Shown here: positions 27,210-38,331 of the stretch, in pieces | How the letters are laid out: each line of letters begins with the position of its first letter | Position numbering within the stretch: position 1 is the stretch's first letter | DNA from: Bolinopsis microptera | Taxonomy: Eukaryota > Ctenophora > Tentaculata > Lobata > Bolinopsidae | Length of the DNA stretch: 64,000 bases | Reading direction: 5' to 3' | Assembly: GCF_026151205.1 (NCBI RefSeq) | Contig: NC_087078.1 | Location: forward strand, 16,261,118-16,325,117 | Made by a program: the position numbers and the translations under genes | Notes under the pieces: generated by a model | Seen by the model: only the letters and a program-made list of their open reading frames with translations | What the model was told of the DNA's origin: nothing | Database searches by the model: none

Positions 27210-30200
27210 TATATATATTTGAGACATTCAGTGAAACAGTAAAACACGAAATTCACATTAAGCTATCGATTGTGTAATCTTTACATGTCTCATTCTGAAA
27301 GCAAGTTTATTAAAATAACTGTTCTATGAAGTAAATTAAAAACATGACAAAAATAGATCAATACTGAGATGGGAAATTTGTGAGTAAGTCTCATTCAATC
27401 ATAAGATATAAACAAAAGATGCAGAGGTGAAAGTAAACATCAAAATGCAAGTGTCTGTGGAAAGATTAATATTAAAGCATATCATATAAAGGTCAATTTT
27501 TTATTTCATTAAGAGCACTACGTTTATTAAGTCCTCCAAAATCACTGAGGGTCATAAGCTGGTTTTGCCAAAATGATTCTCTTTCTTTAGCAACCCTACT
27601 TCTATCTTCTAAGGTTAAACATTTTATAAAATCTAGCTTTTCAAAAATAATAACCTCTATCTGATCGGATAACTCATTGTCAAACGTTTTTAAGGGCTCT
27701 TTAGTAAGATTATGGAACTGGTTATCGTTAAAATGACAAGAAATTTCACAACTCCTAACCGCTTTCCTAATATGTGATTTGTGGTTCTGCCATCTGGTCT
27801 TAAAATTGTTAACTGTGCTTCCTACTGAAGCACGTCTGCAGACTTTATCCCTTACTAGATAGCACACCCCTACTGTGTTGCAGTCTAGTTGTCCAATGAT
27901 GTTAACAGTGTACCCCGAGTGGTAGCTCTGAGCTGTTTTTGATTCACAAATATACATTCTACAGGCTTTACATCTGGAGTTACAATGATAACATCCCCCC
28001 TCTTCTATACTAGTAGGCAGAGCCACATTTTCAGTGTTAGAGTTTAAAGCTATAACATTACTATCTTCATGATACTTACGATCTTCTGAAAGTTTACTCG
28101 GAACTAAAGTTTCTTTGATAGTTTTATTACCACTATATGAAACAAATACTTTACTAGGCTGGATCACAGACTTTAAAAGGGGGTCTAGGCCAAGGATAAA
28201 TTTATTCTTGTTAACTATTTTACCAATTGGAGGTAAGTTAGGGTCAAAATCACAAACTAAAGGAAAACATCTTTCACTCTTCTTACTATTAGAGCTTGTA
28301 AGGTTTTTTGAAATCAGATCATCCCGTTTAAGTAACTCAACTTTCTCAAAGGATTTATGGATAAGATCTTTATTGTAATTCCTATCTTCTAGATATTCAC
28401 TAAATTCAATTTTACATTTCAAATACTCTTCTTCCTCTGAACAGTTTTTGAACACTCGATGTGCTACTCCATATGGAATATTCTCTGCTATGTGTGTAGG
28501 GTGGCAGGATTGTGGGAGTAAATAGCTATGGGCATCACTAGGTTTGCAGTACGTCCTAGTTTCTAGCTTGCAATTTTTCGAGTAAATAAACAGGTCTAGA
28601 AATTCAGTCCCCTCTGTAGAAGGTGTCGACATTGTAAACTTGAGGTTTGGATGGTATTGATTGAGCCAAAGCAGGAACTGGTCTAGCTTCTCCAGTGACT
28701 CAGTCCAGGTGATGTATATGTCGTCACGGTATCTGCCATAGAACTCAGGGGTTGTGATTTCTTGGCTCTCCACGATCTTACTGTCCAAGGGGCTGAGAGC
28801 TGAGTCTGCATACTGGCAAGCATTATTTGGACCCATCGCAGTTCCACTTGTCTGTACATACATGTTGCCATTGAAAACAGTGATGTTGTTATCCAGGGTT
28901 ATCTCCAAAGCTTCCATAACGCAGTCTGTGGAGAAAAGTTTAGTACTTCTTTGGTCTAGTAAGGTTCTACAGGCTGGTAGTCCAATCTCCTTTGAAATGC
29001 TGGGGAACATGTTTACAATATCAAATGTAACGTGGTAGATGGTCTTCCCAGTCAATCTTCCTGACTCATTGAGTTCTTTCATCTTCATAAGTAGATCATT
29101 AGAATCCATGAGGCAGTGGGGCAGGGTTACCTTCTTTAGTTCTTCTGCTGTGAATATTGAGAGGTTCTTGATGTAAGAGTTACATCCAGTGCTGATAAGT
29201 CTCCCAGGGTAGTTTTTCTCTGGTTTGTGAGCTTTCAGGTTCATGTAGTTTACTCCAGGTTCATTTTCCTCTTCACTAGGTGTAACCCATTCCATAAAGT
29301 TTGGGGTCATGCCAGGGCAGTCAGCATCTGCTGAGTATTTCAGAACCCACTCTTTAATGGTGATGATGGTTGTGTGGATCTGTTGTTGTTGATCCGATAC
29401 TTGTTTGAAAGTGCTCTGATCTTTTAGAGCAGCTTCTACTCTATTGATGTAGTCTGATTTGTCTAACACAAAGAACCCAGTCCCTTTATCAAATAATCGA
29501 ATTACAGCATCATCCCAGCTTTTGAGCTCTTGGATTGCTTTTGTAGTCTCCTTGTCTACATTCCTAGGAGCTGGCTTTGGTTTTCTAGGGTGATTAGATA
29601 TCTGTTTCTTGACATTGCTGATGAACAGTTCTAATGCATGATTACCACTGTTAGAGAAATTCTTCTTCTTTGAGGTTTTTATTCCTAGAACTTTCTCCAT
29701 TTGCTTTACCTTCTGGTCAAGGGTTTTCTCATGTTCTTCTACATTTTGGGTGGGGATTACAACTCTACTGAGGACGAAACTCATTCTAAGTGAGTTTGCC
29801 CAGGAGTTTACATCTTCTACTAGTTTATCTCTGTTCGTTTTAGAAGGAGTAACTGCAAATGATTCTCCAAGGTGGAAGACAAACTTATGAGCATTTGTAA
29901 CTGTTTTGGACGAGAGATTAATGACAGTTTTGTCTAATGCAGCTTGGCTGACATTGTTTCTGTTAAGTGGTCTTGATTTTATCCCATCCCTCCTGTGTTT
30001 ATGGACAGATTTTCTTTTTCTAGGTTTAGTGACTTTTGATTTTTTCTCCTTGCGCCTACGAGTTCTCGTTTTGGTTAGAGATATCCTGGGTACTTCTGGT
30101 TGTTCTGGTAATGAAGTATAGCTGTTTTTGATGTATACCTCTGTTCCATTCACCTTGTCTCTATTTAACTTAGAATCGTGTGTTTTCTCAGATTCCAGTT

Positions 30201-30828
30201 TCTGTTGGCGGATCTTGTGTTGGACAGTAGCCATACCTCTCTCAAAATGGTTTGTTGGCACAGCAGTTTTAAACTCATTTTCCAGTTTGTAGTAGTTCTC
30301 TCTTAGTCTGTTTGACCAGTTGTGGTAGTAGAGGATTAAGATATCCAAGATTCTGCTAGCTGTGAATATCATCATACTGGCGGTTAACTTCTCTAAAACA
30401 GGGTCTCTGACACTACACTGAAATTGACACTGTTCAAAGATACCTTTTGGTATTGTTGATTGTTGCTTGCTTTTCATAAGGTAGAAGTACTGCTGTTGTA
30501 TACGGATGTTTTTCCTTCCAGCATTAGACAAAGCAGCAATAAACCTATCGGAAGTGTTAGTAGGTCTGTGGTACATATTTTGGGGGAGACTTTGTTGCGA
30601 TGAGTGTGGAGAGTGTATTAACAAAGTTTACAGACTGGTGCACAAACATGAACGTAGACAAAACACTGATATGACAAGGACAGGATGAACTTCTGGATCA
30701 CTCTACTGGTAGAAGATCTGGCGGAATCTAAAGAAGTCAGTGTGATTTGACTGTTGCTTTCTGATTGTAGATTCACAGCACGGAAGTCCAGGTAACTGTA
30801 TTCACTGATGTATATATATTTGAGACAT
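27210..30828 (-). mobile_element. Penelope-like retroelement bounded by an 18-bp direct repeat
   Basis: The ORF at 27493-30624 lies between two identical copies of TATATATATTTGAGACAT (27210-27227 and 30811-30828). The TTTGAGACAT half is specific, so this is a plausible target-site duplication, although the AT half could be chance. Outside it, reversed repeat B lies on the left and a long hairpin repeat on the right, so the insertion appears to have split a pre-existing repeat mosaic. Confidence 0.65.
27493..30624 (-). CDS. Penelope-like element polyprotein: reverse transcriptase plus GIY-YIG endonuclease
   Basis: The 1043-residue ORF is uninterrupted. Residues 1-360 are basic, with KTRTRRRKEKKSK. 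The RT region has GRLISTGCNSYIKNLS, VTFDIVNMFPSISKEIGL (catalytic Asp), TSGTAMGPNNACQYAD, the YRDD box (FYGRYRDDIYITW, about residue 630) and a thumb with EFLDLFIY and LPQSCHPTHI. A zinc-binding-like CYHCNSRCKACRMYIC (about 880) precedes a GIY-YIG nuclease-like segment, GVCYLVRDKVCRRASVGSTV followed by FKTRWQNHKSHIRK (about 915). RT plus C-terminal GIY-YIG is the defining architecture of endonuclease-bearing Penelope-like elements. The first tyrosine motif is a diverged GVCYL rather than GIY. The long open frame suggests a young copy that may still encode a functional protein. Confidence 0.9.
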   Translation of the reverse strand: MLIHSPHSSQQSLPQNMYHRPTNTSDRFIAALSNAGRKNIRIQQQYFYLMKSKQQSTIPKGIFEQCQFQCSVRDPVLEKLTASMMIFTASRILDILILYYHNWSNRLRENYYKLENEFKTAVPTNHFERGMATVQHKIRQQKLESEKTHDSKLNRDKVNGTEVYIKNSYTSLPEQPEVPRISLTKTRTRRRKEKKSKVTKPRKRKSVHKHRRDGIKSRPLNRNNVSQAALDKTVINLSSKTVTNAHKFVFHLGESFAVTPSKTNRDKLVEDVNSWANSLRMSFVLSRVVIPTQNVEEHEKTLDQKVKQMEKVLGIKTSKKKNFSNSGNHALELFISNVKKQISNHPRKPKPAPRNVDKETTKAIQELKSWDDAVIRLFDKGTGFFVLDKSDYINRVEAALKDQSTFKQVSDQQQQIHTTIITIKEWVLKYSADADCPGMTPNFMEWVTPSEEENEPGVNYMNLKAHKPEKNYPGRLISTGCNSYIKNLSIFTAEELKKVTLPHCLMDSNDLLMKMKELNESGRLTGKTIYHVTFDIVNMFPSISKEIGLPACRTLLDQRSTKLFSTDCVMEALEITLDNNITVFNGNMYVQTSGTAMGPNNACQYADSALSPLDSKIVESQEITTPEFYGRYRDDIYITWTESLEKLDQFLLWLNQYHPNLKFTMSTPSTEGTEFLDLFIYSKNCKLETRTYCKPSDAHSYLLPQSCHPTHIAENIPYGVAHRVFKNCSEEEEYLKCKIEFSEYLEDRNYNKDLIHKSFEKVELLKRDDLISKNLTSSNSKKSERCFPLVCDFDPNLPPIGKIVNKNKFILGLDPLLKSVIQPSKVFVSYSGNKTIKETLVPSKLSEDRKYHEDSNVIALNSNTENVALPTSIEEGGCYHCNSRCKACRMYICESKTAQSYHSGYTVNIIGQLDCNTVGVCYLVRDKVCRRASVGSTVNNFKTRWQNHKSHIRKAVRSCEISCHFNDNQFHNLTKEPLKTFDNELSDQIEVIIFEKLDFIKCLTLEDRSRVAKERESFWQNQLMTLSDFGGLNKRSALNEIKN

Positions 30829-30841
30829 ATATATATAATAA

Positions 30842-31334
30842 TTTGACCAAAACCCATAATCATGGGTAGAGTGGACCGCTGCCAGTGTCTCTCTTTCCCA
30901 AACAAAAGGAAATGATATTAATTTGATTGACCGTTCTCAAATGCAAAATGATACCGAGAATGAAATCGGTCGCTCGCTTTTCCCATTCATTCACGGCTTT
31001 CGAATTGTAATAAGTTTCGATTGATTACATCAATCAGATGCTGTAAAAATCTCTTTGGTTGCGTTCGGGTCGATACCTAGTATTTCGGGGTAAGGGTGGT
31101 AGTTACTACTGCTGAAGTTTATTGAATCTTTATTGCCGAGTACAGCTGCCTTTGGGTAGTTTTTCATAGTCTATTACAATTGTAAATGAATGGGAAAAGC
31201 GAGCGACCGATTTCATTCTCGGTATCATTTTGCATTTGAGAACGGTCAATCAAATTAATATCATTTCCTTTTGTTTGGGAAAGAGAGACACTGGCAGCGG
31301 TCCACTCTACCCATGATTATGGGTTTTGGTCAAA
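30842..31334. repeat. Long hairpin repeat IR, copy 1
   Basis: Begins TTTGACCAAAACCCATAATC and ends in its reverse complement GATTATGGGTTTTGGTCAAA. The arms are about 165 bp and nearly perfect, around a spacer of about 155 bp. The transcript of either strand would fold into one long hairpin. There is no ORF. Confidence 0.9.
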
Positions 31335-32366
31335 TATCATCTATTTTTGATTATAATGTCAGGGTACTTTATAAAGTCGAAATATAAACTGATATCTTCA
31401 TTAATAAGGAGGAAGTTTCAACGATTTCGAAATTTTTCCTTGAAAAACATTTCCTTGTGTTTAGGTAAGCATATCGGTCGATCACTGACTGAATATGCCA
31501 CTTAATACTCATTCAAGTTGGCATTAAATTCATACATAATGACATTAAACTGTCGTGGCAAAGCAGAATTTGTTGGAAATCACGAATGAGCAAAATTCTC
31601 ACCTTTCGCGCGTGCAAACTTTGAGCGGACGTTGCGTGCGCATCCAATATTGAACCGCCGTAAATTTTTGCATGTAATTGTTTTATATATAGTTTGATAA
31701 GCATGCAAAGTTTCAAAGTATTTCAAGAAGAATTGTAATCACAACGGCACTCTAAAGTTGACAGAAAATGACGAAAACAGCAATTTTCAGTGATTTTAGC
31801 GATTTTCTATCAATTTGGGCGTGTCCCCACGTGTGCAACTTTTCTATTTTCAACTTTAAAACTAGCCTAATGCACAATTTATACCTATAGGAAGCAGAAC
31901 TGAGCTCCACATCCCAAGGCATGGCCCAACACCAGAGAATACTAAATCGCAAAATTGACGTTTTTATAAAATAATTCTTCAAAAAAGCACAAACTTCAAT
32001 GACGAATATCTTTATGAAGGAGCAAGCTAGAAAAACTTTCCGGTAGATTTTCAGAATGCTTGAACGATTATCTAAGATGAAAATTTCCTCAGATTTTGAA
32101 TACAATTACTTTTTAATGGTGTAAAATCATTTTTAAAAGTTATTACTTTGTCAAAAATCAAGTTTTTAAAACGGTTAACTTGATGACGTCATCAAAGGGT
32201 GTTCATGACGTCAAATAATTTGTTTGTACAATGTAAACTAAAGTGTAAACAATTATTTTCAAGACCTGTGGTCGGAAATGGCTGTATCTTTTATACTTTT
32301 GAATCTATGGACAATTAAATACAGGCTACAATTGGCTGGCAAAGCGTCTATCCCTGAATATGTATA
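31335..32366. repeat. Repeat A, copy 1 (non-coding, ~1.0 kb)
   Basis: A non-coding unit that recurs after each hairpin repeat: 31335-32366, 32881-33930, 34878-35931 and, reversed and more diverged, about 37003-38004. It contains two TGACGTCA palindromes 14 bp apart (32184-32191, 32206-32213). A 117-codon minus-strand reading frame is shared by three copies, but it has no recognisable domain and I do not call it a gene. Confidence 0.8.
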
Positions 32367-32372
32367 TATGTA

Positions 32373-32880
32373 TTTGACCAAAACCCATAATCATGGGTAG
32401 AGTGGACCGCTGCCAGTGTCTCTCTTTCCCAAACAAAAGGAAATGATATTAATTTGATTGACCGTTCTCAAATGCAAAATGATACCGAAAATGAAATCGG
32501 TCGCTCGCTTTTCCCATTCATTCACGGCTTACGAATTGTAATAAGTTTCGATTGATTAGGTACATCAATCAGATGCTGTAAAAATCTCTTTGGGTTGCGT
32601 TCGGGTCGATACCTAGTATTTCGGGGTAAGGGTGGTATTTATTACTTATTGAATTAGCTGAAGTTTATTGAATCTTTATTGCCGAGTACAGCTGCCTTTG
32701 GGTAGTTCTTCTTAATCTATTACAATTGTAAATGAATGGGAAAAGCGAGCGACCGATTTCATTTTCGGTATCATTTTGCATTTGAGAACGGTCAATCAAA
32801 TTAATATCATTTCCTTTTGTTTGGGAAAGAGAGACACTGGCAGCGGTCCACTCTACCCATGATTATGGGTTTTGGTCAAA
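32373..32880. repeat. Long hairpin repeat IR, copy 2
   Basis: Same ends and arms as the copy at 30842-31334, with small changes, for example ATTTTCGGTATC in place of ATTCTCGGTATC matched by GATACCGAAAAT in the other arm. Spacer about 170 bp. Confidence 0.9.
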
Positions 32881-34752
32881 TATCATCTCTTTTTGATTAT
32901 AAATATAATGTCAGGGTACTTTATAAAGTCGAAATATAAACTGATATCTTCATTAATAAGGAGGAAGTTTCAACAATTTCGAAATTTTTCCTTTAAAAAC
33001 ATTTCCTTGTGTTTAGGTAAGCATATCGGTCGATCACTGACTGAATATGCCACTTAATACTCATTCAAGTTGGCATTAAATTCATTTAAAATGACATTAA
33101 ACTGTCGTGGCAAAGCAGAATTTGTTGGAAATCACGAATGAGCAAAATTCTCACCTTTCGCACGTGCAAACTTTGAGCGGACGTTGCGTGCGCATCCAAT
33201 ATTGAATCGCCGTAACTTTCTGCATGTAATTGTTTTATATATAGCTTGATAAGCATGCAAAGTTTCAAAGTATTTCAAGAAGAACTGTAATCACAACGGC
33301 ACTCTAAAGTTGACAGAAAATGACGAAAACAGCAATTTTCAGTGATTTTAGCAATTTTCTATCAATTTGGGCGTGTCCCCACGTGTGCAACTTTTCGATT
33401 TTTAACTTTAAAACTAGCCTAATGCACAATTTATACCTATAGGAAGCAGAACTGAGCTCCACAACCCAAGGCATGGCCCAACACCAGAGAATACTAAATC
33501 GCAAAATTGACGTTTTTATAAAATAATTCTTCAAAAAAGCACAAACTTCAATGACGAATATCTTTATGAAGGAGCAAGCTAGAAAAACTTTCCGGTAGAT
33601 TTTCAGAATGCTTGAACAATTATCTAAGGTAATAATTTCCTCAGATTTTGAATACAATTACTTTTTAATGGTGTAAAATCATTTTTAAAAGTTATTACTT
33701 TGTCAAAAATCAAGTTTTAAAAACGGTTAACTTGATGACGTCATCAAGGGGTGTTCATGACGTCAAATAATTTGTTTATACAATGTAAACTAAAGTGTAA
33801 ACAATTATTTTCAAGACCTGTGGTCGGAAATGGCTGTATCTTTTATACTTTTGAATCTATGGACAATTAAATACAGGCTACAATTGACTGGCAAAGCGTC
33901 TATCCCTGAATATATATATATATGTATATATATGTATAGATATCACGACAATCTGTCGTAAAACAGGGGTTCTAGAAAACCCACTTCCCGATGTTCCTGA
34001 AACCTCAAACTTTTTTTGCAGTCGATTTGGTCAACGTCTAGACGCCTTGAAAAATTTCAGATCTCTAACTCGATTTTAACATGGTTTTTAAGGCACCTGA
34101 ATATATGGCGATTTTGGGTTTTTTACCGAATTTCGTATAACAGTGCTGGCGAGTATTTTATGCAAATTTCTTAAAAATCTCAACATAACTATTTTTTATT
34201 CCTGTCATCTTTGACATCAAATTAGAATGTTTTGAACTAAAAATAAATCTGCTGAACGACTTCCGATGAGTCTTAATGCCTGAAAAACTTCTGCCGGAGG
34301 CGGCGGCCTTCGGCCGCCGCCTCCGGCCGGAGTGCACGCTTCGCGTGCACGAAAGAGGCTTGTAACGTGTACCAAAGGGGGTATAATAGTAAAACTAAAG
34401 GGGGTATAATAGTAAAGGGGGTACATAGTATACCCACAATAAATGCACCGGTCGTGCTTGCCAGCACTGTGATATATCACGACAATCTGTCATAAAACAG
34501 GGGTTCTAGAAAACCCACTTCCCGATGTTCCTGAAACCTCAAACTTTTTTTGCAGTCGATTTGGTCAACGTCTAAACGCCCTGAAAAATTTCAGATCTCT
34601 AACTCAATTTTAACATGGTTTTTAAGGCACCTGAATATGGCGATTTTGGGTTTTTTACCGAATTTCGTATAACAGTGCTGGCGAGTATTTTATGCAAATT
34701 TCTTAAAAATCTCAACATAACTATTTTTTATTCCTGTCATCTTTGACATCAA
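32757..34752. repeat. 2-kb tandem duplication, first unit (half hairpin + A + B + partial B)
   Basis: The segment running from the right arm of hairpin 2 through repeat A and repeat B into a second partial B is repeated immediately downstream at 34754-36754, with an offset of 1997-2001 bp and very few differences (a 4-bp TTTA insertion in the second copy at about 34922 and scattered substitutions). The junction ATCAAATTTCATTTTCGG joins repeat B to the hairpin arm through a few bases of microhomology (AATT/TTTC). Confidence 0.9.
33950..34484. repeat. Repeat B, with GC-rich hairpins
   Basis: A non-coding unit of about 535 bp starting ATATCACGACAATCTGTC. Its right portion is bounded by CAGTGCTGGCGAG (34143) and CTTGCCAGCACTG (about 34465), an inverted pair. 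Inside are a perfect hairpin GCCGGAGGCGGCGGCC / GGCCGCCGCCTCCGGC at 34294-34328, a second hairpin GTGCACGC / GCGTGCAC just after it, and two or three tandem GGGGGTATAATAGTAAA units. Further copies: partial at 34485-34752, then 35951-36485 and 36486-36992. Confidence 0.8.
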
Positions 34753-34753
34753 A

Positions 34754-36754
34754 TTTCATTTTCGGTATCATTTTGCATTTGAGAACGGTCAATCAAATTA
34801 ATATCATTTCCTTTTGTTTGGGAAAGAGAGACACTGGCAGCGGTCCACTCTACCCATGATTATGGGTTTTGGTCAAATATCATCTCTTTTTGATTATAAA
34901 TATAATGTCAGGGTACTTTATTTATAAAGTCGAAATATAAACTGATATCTTCATTAATAAGGAGGAAGTTTCAACAATTTCGAAATTTTTCCTTTAAAAA
35001 CATTTCCTTGTGTTTAGGTAAGCATATCGGTCGATCACTGACTGAATATGCCACTTAATACTCATTCAAGTTGGCATTAAATTCATTTAAAATGACATTA
35101 AACTGTCGTGGCAAAGCAGAATTTGTTGGAAATCACGAATGAGCAAAATTCTCACCTTTCGCACGTGCAAACTTTGAGCGGACGTTTCGTGCGCATCCAA
35201 TATTGAATCGCCGTAACTTTCTGCATGTAATTGTTTTATATATAGCTTGATAAGCATGCAAAGTTTCAAAGTATTTCAAGAAGAACTGTAATCACAACGG
35301 CACTCTAAAGTTGACAGAAAATGACGAAAACAGCAATTTTCAGTGATTTTAGCAATTTTCTATCAATTTGGGCGTGTCCCCACGTGTGCAACTTTTCGAT
35401 TTTTAACTTTAAAACTAGCCTAATGCACAATTTATACCTATAGGAAGCAGAACTGAGCTCCACAACCCAAGGCATGGCCCAACACCAGAGAATACTAAAT
35501 CGCAAAATTGACGTTTTTATAAAATAATTCTTCAAAAAAGCACAAACTTCAATGACGAATATCTTTATGAAGGAGCAAGCTAGAAAAACTTTCCGGTAGA
35601 TTTTCAGAATGCTTGAACAATTATCTAAGGTAATAATTTCCTCAGATTTTGAATACAATTACTTTTTAATGGTGTAAAATCATTTTTAAAAGTTATTACT
35701 TTGTCAAAAATCAAGTTTTAAAAACGGTTAACTTGATGACGTCATCAAGGGGTGTTCATGACGTCAAATAATTTGTTTATACAATGTAAACTAAAGTGTA
35801 AACAATTATTTTCAAGACCTGTGGTCGGAAATGGCTGTATCTTTTATACTTTTGAATCTATGGACAATTAAATACAGGCTACAATTGACTGGCAAAGCGT
35901 CTATCCCTGAATATATATATATATGTATATATATGTATAGATATCACGACAATCTGTCGTAAAACAGGGGTTCTAGAAAACCCACTTCCCGATGTTCCTG
36001 AAACCTCAAACTTTTTTTGCAGTCGATTTGGTCAACGTCTAGACGCCTTGAAAAATTTCAGATCTCTAACTCGATTTTAACATGGTTTTTAAGGCACCTG
36101 AATATATGGCGATTTTGGGTTTTTTACCGAATTTCGTATAACAGTGCTGGCGAGTATTTTATGCAAATTTCTTAAAAATCTCAACATAACTATTTTTTAT
36201 TCCTGTCATCTTTGACATCAAATTAGAATGTTTTGAACTAAAAATAAATCTGCTGAACGACTTCCGATGAGTCTTAATGCCTGAAAAACTTCTGCCGGAG
36301 GCGGCGGCCTTCGGCCGCCGCCTCCGGCCGGAGTGCACGCTTCGCGTGCACGAAAGAGGCTTGTAACGTGTACCAAAGGGGGTATAATAGTAAAACTAAA
36401 GGGGGTATAATAGTAAAGGGGGTACATAGTATACCCACAATAAATGCACCGGTCGTGCTTGCCAGCACTGTGATATATCACGACAATCTGTCATAAAACA
36501 GGGGTTCTAGAAAACCCACTTCCCGATGTTCCTGAAACCTCAAACTTTTTTTGCAGTCGATTTGGTCAACGTCTAAACGCCCTGAAAAATTTCAGATCTC
36601 TAACTCAATTTTAACATGGTTTTTAAGGCACCTGAATATGGCGATTTTGGGTTTTTTACCGAATTTCGTATAACAGTGCTGGCGAGTATTTTATGCAAAT
36701 TTCTTAAAAATCTCAACATAACTATTTTTTATTCCTGTCATCTTTGACATCAAA
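34754..36754. repeat. 2-kb tandem duplication, second unit
   Basis: Near-identical second copy of 32757-34752. It is followed by a further 240 bp of repeat B (to about 36992) in which the GC-rich hairpin is reduced and the GGGGTATAATAGTAAA unit occurs three times. Confidence 0.9.
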
Positions 36755-37002
36755 TTAGAATGTTTTGAACTAAAATAAATCTGCTGAACGACTTCCGATG
36801 AGTCTTAATGTCTGAAAAACTCCCGCCTCCGGACAGAGTGCACGCTTCGCGTGCACGAAAGAGGCTTGTAACGTGTACCAAAGATGGTATAATAGTAAAG
36901 GGGGTATAATAGTAAAGGGGGTATAATAGTAAATGGGGTACATAGTATACCCACAATAAATGCAACGGTCGTGCTTGCCAGCACTGTGATAATATGTATA
37001 GA

Positions 37003-38004
37003 CGCTTTTTGCAGTCAATTGTAGCCTACATTTAAGTGTCCGTAGATTCAAAAGTATAAAAGATACAGTCATTTCGAACCACAGGTTTTAAAGATAATCG
37101 TTTATAATTTAGTTTACTTTATATTGAAAAATAATTTATCATCATCATCATCACTTGATGACGTCATCAATTTAAGTGTTTTTAAAACTTGATTTTTGAC
37201 AAAATAACAACTTTTCAAATCGATTTTACACCATTAAGGAGTAATTATATTCAAAATCTGAGGACATTTTCACCTTAGATAATTGTTTAAGCATTCTGAA
37301 AATCTACCGGAAAAGTTTCCTACCTTACTCCTTCATAAAGATATTTGCTATTGAAGTTAGTGCTTTTTTGAAGAATAATTTTATAAAAATACAAAAGTTG
37401 TGAATTAGTATTCTCTGGTGTTGGGCCATCCCTTGGGTTGTGGAGCTCAATTTTGCTTCTTAAAGGTGTAAATTGTGTTATAGGCTAGTTTTAAAGTTAA
37501 AAATCGAAAAGTTGCACACGTGGGGACACGCCCAAATTGATTTAAAATAGCTAAAATCACTAAAAATTTTGATTTTCACGATTTTTATCAACTTTGGAGT
37601 CCCGTTGTGATCCAAGTTCTTTTTGAAATCTTCTGAAACTTTGCATGCTTATCAAACTATATATTAAATACCACTATGCAAAAATTTACGGTGATTCAAT
37701 ATTGTATGCGCACGCAACGTCCGCTCAAAGTTTGCACGTGCGAAAGGTGAGAATTTTGCTCATTCGTGATTTCGAATATATTCTGCTTTCCACGATATTT
37801 AAATGGCATTATATATGAATTTAATGCCAACTTGAATGAGTAAAAAGTGCCATATTCAGTCGGTTATCGACAGATATACCTAACTAAACACAAGGAAACG
37901 TTTTCAAAGGCAGAATTTCGAAATCGTCGAAATTACCTCCTTGTTAATGAAGTTTCGACTAGCTGTGTAAATTATCCTGACATTATAATCAAAAAGAGAT
38001 GATA
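37003..38004. repeat. Repeat A, reversed and diverged copy
   Basis: Reverse complement of repeat A with clear divergence. It begins GACGCTTTTTGCAGTCAATT and contains one TGACGTCA (37159-37166) preceded by an (ATC)n expansion. With the direct copy at 34878-35931 it gives the block an inverted-repeat layout like a foldback element with ~1-kb arms. Confidence 0.75.
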
Positions 38005-38331
38005 TTTGACCAAAACCCATAATCATGGGTAGAGTGTACCGCTGCCAGTGTCTCTCTTTTCCAAACAAAAGGAAATGATATAAATTTGAGGAACAGTCCG
38101 CTAATGCAAATTGATACCGAGAATGAAATCGGTCGCTCGCTTTTTCCATTCGATCACGGCTCACGAATTGTAATAAAGCTTATTGATTTGAAAAAGCGAG
38201 CGACCGATTTCATTCTCGGTATCAATTTGCATTAGCGGACTGTTCCTCAAATTTATATCATTTCCTTTTGTTTGGAAAAGAGAGACACTGGCAGCGGTAC
38301 ACTCTACCCATGATTATGGGTTTTGGTCAAA
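38005..38331. repeat. Long hairpin repeat, diverged copy with self-matching arms
   Basis: Both arms (about 140 bp) differ from copies 1 and 2 at many positions, for example AGGAACAGTCCGCTAATGC where copies 1 and 2 have TTGACCGTTCTCAAATGC, yet they match each other almost perfectly. The spacer is only about 25 bp. Confidence 0.9.

Noticed and set aside
34255-34360. Possible hammerhead ribozyme in repeat B (CCGATGAGTC ... TGAAA, and CGAAA after a GTGCAC hairpin), tempting because Penelope elements often carry hammerheads
   Set aside because: The CUGANGA core does not match and is not placed next to a stem II followed by GAAA in the right order.
34217-34480. 87- and 64-codon minus-strand ORFs in repeat B
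   Set aside because: Their Pro/Ala-rich part is the GC hairpin and the Tyr-rich part the GGGTATAATAGTAAA repeat; not protein-like.
31752-35658. 117-codon minus-strand ORF present in three copies (31752-32105, 33304-33657, 35305-35658)
   Set aside because: It is part of duplicated repeat A, has no recognisable domain and is not kept open in the diverged copy at 37.0-38.0 kb; repetition alone explains it.
32757-36754. Tandem 2-kb repeat as the LTRs of a retrovirus-like element
   Set aside because: No LTR ends, primer-binding site, gag or pol between the units; they abut directly.
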